Notes under the pieces: generated by a model
Databases searched by the model: none
What the model was told of the DNA's origin: nothing
What the model saw: the letters and a program-made list of their open reading frames with translations, nothing else
Origin: Viola odorata
Lineage: Eukaryota > Streptophyta > Magnoliopsida > Malpighiales > Violaceae
Length of the DNA stretch: 64,000 nucleotides
NCBI GenBank assembly: GCA_963691705.1
Contig: OY829539.1
Location: 18,274,407-18,338,406 of the forward strand
Reading direction: 5' to 3'
In this document: positions 56,034 through 64,000 of the stretch, one piece after another
Numbering within the stretch: position 1 is the first letter of the stretch
Layout: each line of letters begins with the position of its first letter
Translations under genes and position numbers: made by a program

Positions 56034-59000
56034 ATGGCTCAAGAGAATGTTACTCAACCTATTTCCACCACTCTTAACGGTTCCAACTACACCTTATGGC
56101 TTCAAGACATGCGTAATTTTCTCAAATGGCGTAAACTTTGGCGTTATGTCACTAGTGACATTAAAGAACCCACCGCGAAAAAGGAAGAAAGTTCTGATTC
56201 TTTCGAGTCCAGACTTGAAGAGTGGGACAGCAACAATCATAAAATCATTACCTGGGTTGGTAACACCTCCGTTCGCTCCATTCGCCAACAATTTGGTCGT
56301 TTCGACACGGCTAAAGAGGTATTTGATTTTCTGGCCACCCGTTATTCTGCTACTAATGTTGCCTCTCGCTTACAATATCTCAATACTTTGCATGATATGA
56401 GACAAGAACCTGGTCAATCAATTTCTGATTTTTATTCAGCAATATCTTATCTGTGGGATCAATTAGCTCTATCAGAACCAAAATGGTTATGCCCTGGGGA
56501 TGCTAAACTCTTTGATGAGTATCGTGATGCGCTACGTCTCTATCAGTTTGTTATGGCAATTCATAATGATTATGAACATGTCAAGACTAATCTACTCCAT
56601 CGTGATCCATTACCAACTGTGGATAAAGCTGTCACTGAGCTCATTGCCGAAGAAACCTGTCGTACATCCTCTCGCGTCTCTAAACAGTCTGTCCTTGCCA
56701 CCACATCCACACCACCAAATAAACCACACAACAATTCTGACACTTCCTGTAGGTATTGCAAGAAACCGGGTCACACAATCAACAAGTGTTGGGCATTGCA
56801 AAGGAAACGTGAACAAGGCACCAGTCAATCCAGAAATACACCCTCATCGTCTCGACCATTCTCTCGACCATATGCCGCTGTAACTGACAGTGCCGCTCCA
56901 ACCACTTCACCAGAACCCACACCAAATCTTACTCCCAATGACGTCGAAATAATTGTCGCTCGTGCACTCTCTCATGAACGGAATCAACATACCGTCCTCT
57001 CCACCACATCAGGTAACACTTCTTGGCTATTTGATTCTGCTTGTTGCAATCACATGACACCTGACCCATCATATTTCTCCTCCAAGACATTAACGTCTAC
57101 AACACCACCAATTCACACTGCCGATGGCTCACTTATGAATATTACCCATATTGGATCTGTTCACACACCACATCTTGCTATTTCTAACACATATCATGTT
57201 CCTAAGTTATCTGTGAACCTCTTATCTGTTGGTCAAATCTGTGATATGGGATTTAATGTTTTGTTCTCACCAAGTGGTGTGACTGTGCAGGACTCTGTAA
57301 CCAACAAGATAGTTGGGACAGGCACTAAGATAGGACGTCTATTTGAATTGTCATCACTTTATCTTCCTTACAGTTCCTCTACTGTTGCTGCTACCCCATC
57401 TAGTGCATCTATTCCGTTAAATATTTGGCACTCTCGCCTCGGTCATGTTTCTAAGAATAAACTTAAACATTTGTCTCATATTGGTGTTTTGGGAACTGTT
57501 CCTAATGTTGATTTCGATTGTCTTTCTTGCCAACTCGGAAAACAACCCGCTCTCTCTTTCAATAAAAATGATAAAATTGCTAATGCTCCCTTTGATTTAG
57601 TGCATTCTGATGTTTGGGGACCTTCCCCTATTTCCACCATGGGAGGATCTCGATATTTTGTTACTTTTATTGATGATTTTTCTCGATACACTTGGCTATA
57701 TTTGATGAAAAACAGATCTGAATTACTTGGTATTTATCGTGAATTTTCTACCATGATTAAAACCCAATTTTCATGTCACATTAAAGTTTTCCGATCTGAC
57801 AATGCCCTTGAGTACACACAACGTGCTTTTCTTGATATTTTGAAACAGGATGGCACCATTCCTCAATACTCTTGTCCAGGCACCTCACAACAAAATGGCC
57901 GAGCAGAACGTAAGCATAGACATATTCTTGACACAGTTCGAACTTTACTCATTGATGCCTCCATTCCTGAACAATTTTGGGGAGAAGCAGCTCTTACAGC
58001 TGTTTACACAATCAACAGAGTACCTTCCATTGTTCTTCAGAATCACACACCCTTTGAAAAACTATTTGGTAAACTTCCCTCTTACTCCAATCTCAAAATA
58101 TTTGGTTGTGCATGTTTTGTCCTTCTTCAAAAACATGAACACAATAAACTTGAACCCCGATCAAGATTATGTTGTTTTATTGGATATGGTCTTGATCACA
58201 AAGGTTACCGCTGTTATGATCCTGTTAGTCGACGCCTTCGGGTATCTCGGCATGTGATTTTCTGGGAACACAAATATTTTTCAAAAATCTCTTCATTTCA
58301 ACTTTCTGTGGATCTTCATAATCAATTTTTTACTAATCCTTCTATTGAGCTTTTTCCAGGAGAGTTGAGTGGAGAGAATGAAATCAGTGAGGAAAACAGC
58401 TTGCATGAAAACAGAGAGCATGCAGAGGGTGAGAGAAACAATGATATCAGTGAAGAAAACAGCTTGCATGAAAACAGAGAGCATGCAGAGGGTGAGAGAA
58501 ACAATGATATCAGTGAGGAAAACAGCTTGCATGAAAACAGAGAGCATGCAGAGGGTGAGCGAACCAATTTGAGAGTTCAACCACACAGTGAGGTACAAAT
58601 GCCACCGAGTGATCCTTCCATCCAACCACATAATGAGGTACAAACCATAAATACTGAAATTGTGCCTTCAACTTCCCGTTACCCCCCTAGAAATCGTGTT
58701 CTCCCTACTAAACTTGGTGACTATCATCTTTACTATGCCTTGGCTACCTTACATGAGCCAAATTCTTTTCGTGAGGCATCTTCTAACCCACTTTGGCAGA
58801 AAGCAATGAATGAAGAATTAGATGCATTACAGGACAATGACACATGGGACGTTGTTGATCTCCCGGCAAGAAAATTAAAAGTGGGATGCAAATGGATATA
58901 CAAAATCAAAACTAAATCTGATGGGAGTCTTGAACGCTACAAAGCAAGATTGGTAGCAAAAGGATATACACAAGAATATGGAATAGACTATGAAGAAACA

Positions 59001-60282
59001 TTTGCTCCAGTTGCTCGCATCACCACCGTTCGTACCCTCATTGCAGTTGCAGCTTCTCTTAAATGGTCTCTCCCAAATGGATGTCAAAAATGCCTTCCTG
59101 AATGGAGATCTTGAAGAAGAAGTCTATATGCAGCCTCCACCCGGTTCAAATATCCCTTCTAACAAAGTATGCAAACTTTGAAAGGCCTTATATGGTCTTA
59201 AACAAGCTCCCCGAGCTTGGTTTTCAAAATTCAGCAACGTCATTCAATCTCTTGGCTTCACATCTAGTCCTCATGACTCGTCCTTATTCAAGAAAACGTC
59301 CGACCAAGGTACCATCATTCTACTTCTATACGTGGATGACATGATTATCACTGGGGATGATCTCTCTGGCATTCAAACACTTAAAACCTCCCTCAGTCAA
59401 CAATTTGAGATGAAAGATCTAGGTAAACTGAGTTATTTTCTTGGGATTGAGGTAACAAAATGCACTGATGGTTATTACTTATCTCAAGCAAAATATGCAT
59501 CTGATCTTTTATCTCAAGCTAGCATTTCCGACAGCAAAATTGCAGATACTCCACTTGAGCTTAACATCAAACTTCGACCGAATGATGGAGAACTCCTCTC
59601 TGATTCCACCCTCTACCGTCAACTTGTTGGCAGCCTGATCTACCTCACCGTGACTCGTCCAGATATTTCCTATGCCGTGCACCTTGTCAGTCAATTCATG
59701 GCCGCTCCTCGTTCCGTTCACTTCGCCGCTGTACTTCGAATTCTACGCTACATCAAAGGCACCATCTTCCATGGTCTTCATTTTTCATCTCACTCTCCGT
59801 TACAGTTGTATGCTTATTCTGATGCTGATTGGGCAGGAGATCCAACTGACAGACGATCAACTACTGGATACTGTTTCTTCCTTGGTAATTCCCTCATATC
59901 CTGGCGCAGTAAGAAACAAACGGTTGTTGCTCGTTCTAGCACTGAAGCCGAATATCGAGCACTTGCAGATACCACATCACAGTTGATTTGGCTACGATGG
60001 CTTCTAGCTGACATGGGCGTTCCTCAAACTCAAACAACTCCTCTCTATTGTGATAACCGAAGTGCAGTTCAGATAGCTCACAATGATGTATTCCATGAGC
60101 GCACAAAACACATCGAAATTGACTGTCATTTCGTTCGACATCATCTCCAGCAAGGAATTCTTCTATTACAATCCACCTCCTCCATCGATCAGACTGCTGA
60201 TATCTTCACCAAAAGTCTCTCTGCCCGCCGTTTTCAAGACCTACTCTTTAAACTCAAGTTGTCATCCAATATTCCACCTTGA
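56034..60282 (+). pseudogene. copia gag-pol polyprotein, one frameshift and one stop
   Basis: Gag ([35 protein letters not shown]) leads to a CCHC knuckle [14 protein letters not shown]. Protease reads [12 protein letters not shown], with Ala in place of the usual Gly of DSG. Integrase has HSRLGH...[24 protein letters not shown] and [12 protein letters not shown]. Between integrase and RT an in-frame 21-residue triplication occurs (58379-58568). RT starts [21 protein letters not shown] 2-base deletion near 59072 ends the first frame at 59114, and TGA at 59179-59181 (CGA expected) breaks the next. RT continues with YVDDMIITG, and RNase H (RRSTTGYCFFLG, ARSSTEAEYRAL, ERTKHIEIDCHFV) runs intact to 60282. 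Confidence 0.95.
58379..58568 (+). repeat. 63-bp in-frame tandem triplication in copia pol
   Basis: Three nearly identical 63-bp units start near 58379, 58442 and 58505, each encoding a 21-residue unit of the form [20 protein letters not shown]. They lie in the linker between integrase and RT, which tolerates length change, so the frame is kept. Confidence 0.92.
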
Positions 60283-60295
60283 GTTTAAGGGGGGA

Positions 60296-60526
60296 TGTTG
60301 AATATAACATGTTTCCATAAAAGCAGGAAACATGGTTTCCTTAAAAGCAGGATTGTCCTCCACCATGTTCTCCTCCATGTTTCCCTCCTCCATGTTTCAA
60401 GGATGTTTGTATTATTATTATTAGTGTAAATTAGTGTATAAATAGATAGGTTGGTCATTTGTAAAGATTAAACAATTCAATACAACACAATTCCTCCTAT
60501 CTCATATTGCTTCATAGTTTCTAACA
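60296..60526 (+). repeat. 3' LTR of the young copia element
   Basis: 231 bp, differing from the 5' LTR by about two single-base changes (a G near 60404 and an A near 60472). Confidence 0.93.
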
Positions 60527-60760
60527 AACTTCAACCTTAGATTGAAGTAGACAGCTGTTCGTGCTAGTGAACTAGCGCTAGAGAGGGAGAGAGTGTTCAT
60601 GAATTAGTAAGGAAAAATGAGGGAGGGAGCATGCTATTTTAAAGCAAACTTCGCGAGTGGATTTTGGCGGTGAGCTGCGCGTGGCCGAGGCAGACTTAGG
60701 GAGCAAGGGAGGAGCAGGGTGTTTGTGTGGCTGTGGTTGCTCGTAGGTAGCCTAGGCTAC

Positions 60761-60994
60761 GGTAGGCCAGGCTCGCGAGACGATGAATACGGGCTCGCTT
60801 TTCCTCGTGCATGAAGTGGGCATGAAATGGACTATGTCCATGCGTTAATTATCTCAACCATTTGATTTGGTTGAAGCCTAGGGACGGTAGGCCAGGCTCG
60901 CGAGGCGATGAATACGGGCTCGCTTTTCCTCGTGCATGAAGTGGGCATGAAATGGACTATGTCCATGCGTTAATTATCTCAACCATTTGATCTT
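60761..60994. repeat. 107-bp direct repeat, two copies (solo LTR)
   Basis: GGTAGGCCAGGCTCGCGAG begins near-identical copies at about 60761-60867 and 60888-60994 (period about 127 bp). The 20-bp spacer is GGTTGAAGCCTAGGGACG and flanks. Confidence 0.9.
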
Positions 60995-61030
60995 GGTTGA
61001 CTTCTTTAGTCAACCAGATCAATGGTTGAG
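60978..61030. repeat. 53-nt near-perfect hairpin (solo LTR)
   Basis: Arms CTCAACCATTTGATCTTGG and CCAGATCAATGGTTGAG, each extended inward by GTTGAC/GTCAAC, pair with only two one-base bulges around a TTCTTTA loop. It abuts the second copy of the direct repeat. Confidence 0.85.
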
Positions 61031-61555
61031 ATCAAGGTTGACTTCTCTTTTTGATTTTTGGCTTGAGCCGATGGCACGAACAATCTCACCCTAAAATTAA
61101 CGAAAATTCGAACCGAAAATGCCAATACGTAGAGTAAAATAAAACGAAATTATTAGTATACAGTAAGTGGCGAAACGTTTGCCCTATAGTTCAATAAAAA
61201 AATTCGCTCGTAAGTGATAAAAGTTCGAATGTAAAAAATGCTAAAAGTAAGAATTGAGCGAAACGCAAAGAGATAGCGCGAGTTAGAAAAATAATAAAAA
61301 ATAAGTAGCTAATGGGCAAAATTGTTCGACCATTGGTTCCAAGAATTTTACTCGGAACCGATATGAGTTCGAACGGAAAAAGTGATAAAAATGTGAAAAA
61401 GTTATGAGATAAAATTTAAATGACATTAAGCGTAAAAATAAACATCAGTTGGACGAAAATAAACTGACATATGATTTTTAGCAAGTTGATGCTTGAAATG
61501 AGAAAATATTTGATGATGAAAAATTAAAAGTCAAAAATCGCGTAGCAACAGCTAC

Positions 61556-63607
61556 TCATGCATTTTAACTTTTAACCTTCGTGATTCGCATATTATTACA
61601 TCAAACCATATTCATACCACTAACTATCCATCCTTAATGAAAATATCCATTAATGAAAAAAAAACCCGGAAGGTTTCTGTGCAGGCGCTTTGAACAACTT
61701 CGGAAAAAAAATATTTAAACACACAATCAAAATCTACATGAATTAAATTAAAAAATATCCAAAAATACTAAAATTCAAATTATTACAAATCCTCAAAGTC
61801 ATTATCAAATTGACAATTAACTCAAATCCAAATTGCAAACAATCATGCTCTAGTTACTACGTCTGCTTCCTCATCAGTTTTCGGATCGCACATACTTAAT
61901 GGTTGTTGTGATTCATGATCTGAAAAAGATATAATTAAAAAAAATTAGATGAGACTATAAAATCAACAAAATTTAACACATTAATTAAATTACCATTGAT
62001 TGTTTTGCATAAAGTCCAAACCACAGAAGAAAGATTGGAATTTTAGCAATCTAAAGGCACAATGTCAACAGAAATCATACATAAATTCTAGCAACACTCC
62101 ACATAGAAGGTACTACACATACAGATGAATTAGACAAAAATGACTACAATTCTTAAACAACCTTTAATAGAAATAAATTTCATTTTAGTAGGTAACAAGA
62201 TAAGACCAATAACGTGAATGCATCATGGATTGGACCAAATCAGTGAAAATCGCGCAAGAGAAAGAGGTTCTCAAATGAACTTTCCATTTCTTTCACCATA
62301 CTTATTTCATCGATGAAAAGGCTTAGCATTTATGCCAAAAATAACCAAAAAAGTTACACAAGAGGAAAAGTTCATTGTGCCATTATCAATTTTCATTTCT
62401 TTCACCAAACCTATTTTCATAATAAACAAATCAGCATTCACCTTAACAAAAATAAAAAAAAAGCATAACCAACAACGGAAAGATAGAATATGGCACTTTA
62501 AGAACGCCAACACAATGAGGAGTGGCGGCATTAGATTGGAATTTTGCTGTTGAGGAGAAGGAGACCTTTTGGCCAATGAAGGGGACGGGGGTGGCTGTCG
62601 ATTGCCTTGGTCCTGTCACCTGTGATGAGGGGCGGCGTGGTGGTTGTCAATGATGTGGGATTGATGGGCTTGAATTTTCGAGAAGGGAACGAATTACTAT
62701 TGGTTGTTGCTGGTTTGGGATTATAGAATGTATGTAGGGTTGAGAGGATTGTCACTTTTAGCAAAACTATATCGTTTGGCTAGTTTGCTAATTACTATAC
62801 AATTATTATTTTTTAATTATTTTAATTATTTTAGCAAGACTATGTATTATATATTTCAGTTTAGAGCACAATATATATATAGGTCATATTTTTTTATATA
62901 TATGAATAATTATATTATATATATGGATAATGGATACTATAAATGGATAATTAATGGATATGGTTGGTATGGATATCCATTATTATCCAATCCATTATCA
63001 TCCCTATTCGGGATGGTGAGAAAGGAAATTCCATAGTTGCTAAACTCTTTTTCTTGTGATTATTTTTATAAAAAAAAAAAAAATCTTTAGTACTCTTTCT
63101 GGACCCAAAAGAATATTATTTTGAGTTCGGGCACACAGATTAAGAAAAGTCTGACTTTATACTGTTTGTACCAATTTTGCCATATGTTCTCTCTCGAATT
63201 TACGAGCATGCTATCCATATAAAAAGAATCATAATACTCCAGGTACTTCTCACCTACCTAAGCTCCTACCACAGCCAACCACCACCACCATCTGGTTACT
63301 CCTTGTGATGCGTTTGATGGTGATGGTGAGAATCCTAATGAGGCGAGGAGAAGAAGATGATGGCAGTGCAAGGGCAACCTGAAAACATGTCAGAAAAAGG
63401 ATAAACGACATTTATTTTGGTCAATTCCTCTGGACCTAAAATGACATTCTTTTTGGTTAAGTTTACAAGGAGTATGAGTTTGTCACTTATCTTTTTATAA
63501 CTAGTTGTTTCATTTCCCTCGTTGAACAAACTGTTACTATTTTTACTTCTTATATGAGTATGACTAGTGGAATGTTTGAGTATGATTAATTAAAAATTAA
63601 AATATGA
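61556..63607. other. AT-rich intergenic region
   Basis: No supported gene. Notable only: AT-rich stretch 62860-63010 with repeated GGATA/TATCC motifs ending TATCATCCCTA, like a hAT terminus without a found partner. CTGGACC(C/T)AAAA motifs occur near 63100 and 63430 and may be ends of a degraded MITE. Confidence 0.45.
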
Positions 63608-63609
63608 TA

Positions 63610-63870
63610 CTCCCTCCTTTCCACTTTAATTGACTTTCTAGAATAGTAGAAAAACGTAAGCCGTTGATTTACGGACTTATTTTATTCCTCATTATTTCAT
63701 TTTTTTTCCTAATTTTCACTGAAATTACCACACTATCATCAAATTGAATTGATTCAAAAAAATAAAATTATCATTTGCACAAAATATATGCTTCGAAAAA
63801 GATAAAATGACAAATACTCCAAATAGTAACAATCCGCAGAAAAGTGACAGGTAAAGTGGAACGGAGGGAG
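63610..63870. mobile_element. Stowaway-like MITE, intact, 261 bp
   Basis: The ends CTCCCTCCTTTCCACTTTAA and AAAGTGGAACGGAGGGAG are inverted repeats, flanked by TA (63608-63609 and 63871-63872). The body matches 36201-36437 at high identity (e.g. CGTAAGCCGTTGATTTACGG). No coding capacity. It would be mobilised by mariner-type transposases such as that at 36853-38435. Confidence 0.92.
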
Positions 63871-63872
63871 TA

Positions 63873-64000
63873 TAAAATAGAGATTTATTAATAAAATCTG
63901 CAAGTATAATTAAAATTAAAATTTATTAATTAACTAAGTAAAAATAATATTTATTACAATTCATTTGAAAATCAATATTTATAGTTTTAGTTTTTTATTT
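63873..64000. other. AT-rich DNA at the window end
   Basis: No feature seen. Confidence 0.5.

Larger units (their letters stand above)
54949..60526 (+). mobile_element. young Ty1/copia retrotransposon, 5578 bp
   Basis: Both 231-bp LTRs (54949-55179, 60296-60526) are present and differ at about two positions. The target duplication AACTT is perfect (54944-54948, 60527-60531). Primer site TGGTAGCGGAGC directly follows the 5' LTR, and polypurine tract AAGGGGGGA precedes the 3' LTR. One gag-pol frame (56034-60282) carries one 2-base deletion and one stop, so it was probably active recently and is now non-autonomous. Confidence 0.96.
53609..61550. repeat. solo LTR of a large retrotransposon (2.36 kb), split by a copia element
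   Basis: It starts TGCCGCACCCCC and ends GTAGCAACA. It is flanked by perfect 5-bp target duplications GCTAC (53604-53608 and 61551-61555). Removing the copia element (54949-60526) and one copy of its AACTT duplication leaves about 2359 bp with no retrotransposon coding sequence and no second LTR, which is the structure of a solo LTR. An LTR this long would fit Ogre/Retand (Tat) or Athila elements, but I could not confirm the lineage. It contains a GGGCC-rich block, a direct repeat and a 53-nt hairpin. Confidence 0.85.

Noticed and set aside
58293..58643. Minus-strand ORFs with repeated [15 protein letters not shown]
   Set aside because: Complement of the 63-bp triplication in copia pol.
62880..63010. 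Possible hAT end (TATCATCCCTA near 63006)
   Set aside because: No matching left terminus or 8-bp duplication could be found.
1..64000. tRNA, rRNA and CRISPR structures
   Set aside because: Looked for cloverleaf-like B-box sequences, rRNA blocks and regularly spaced short repeats; the only regular arrays are the transposon repeats listed.

Overview
This is a nuclear chromosome window from a flowering plant, most likely a eudicot. The signs are AT-rich intergenic DNA, short GT-AG introns, plant-type Ty1/copia and Tat-lineage Ty3/gypsy retrotransposons, plant hAT and mariner/Stowaway DNA transposons, and one clear SYP132-type syntaxin gene. The species cannot be named from sequence alone. No rRNA, tRNA, CRISPR array or bacterial-style operon was seen.

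Layout. 1-20318: a Tnt1/Tork-like copia element (5' end outside the window) split at 2628/19179 by a 16.55-kb Tat-lineage gypsy element in minus orientation (2629-19178; 579-bp LTRs). On its plus strand, antisense to gag-pol, the gypsy carries four gene-like units (5013-5393, 5882-6365, 6873-8967, 9628-11533), three with a TATA box and two with a poly(A) signal. 20319-22940: non-coding, retroelement-like. 22941-28881: a GH3 beta-glucosidase pseudogene, 5'-truncated and carrying a copia element (23811-28297) whose pol core is inverted. 29912-31219 (minus): an intact lysine/glutamate-rich protein gene. 32558-35186: a decayed hAT with 8-bp target duplications. 36201-43743: a Stowaway MITE split by a 7.3-kb DD39D mariner-like element (36440-43724). 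That element holds a broken transposase, two minus-strand accessory genes, and a nested hAT (40526-42065) carrying part of a bHLH gene. 43746-48480: AT-rich, no gene seen. 48523-53281: intact 13-exon syntaxin gene. 53609-61550: a 2.36-kb solo LTR (TSD GCTAC) split by a young copia element (54949-60526). 61556-64000: AT-rich, with an intact Stowaway MITE at 63610-63870.

Function. Only two host genes look intact: the SYP132 syntaxin (plasma-membrane secretion) and the lysine/glutamate-rich protein. The rest is nested mobile DNA. The most interesting signal is a small (126-127 aa) helical protein family. One member is encoded antisense in the gypsy element (5013-5393) and another, intact, inside the mariner-like element (39806-40189). 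They align over their whole length although the two carriers are unrelated classes of transposon. Nonsense codons across the window are mostly explainable as C-to-T or G-to-A changes, which fits decay of methylated transposon DNA.
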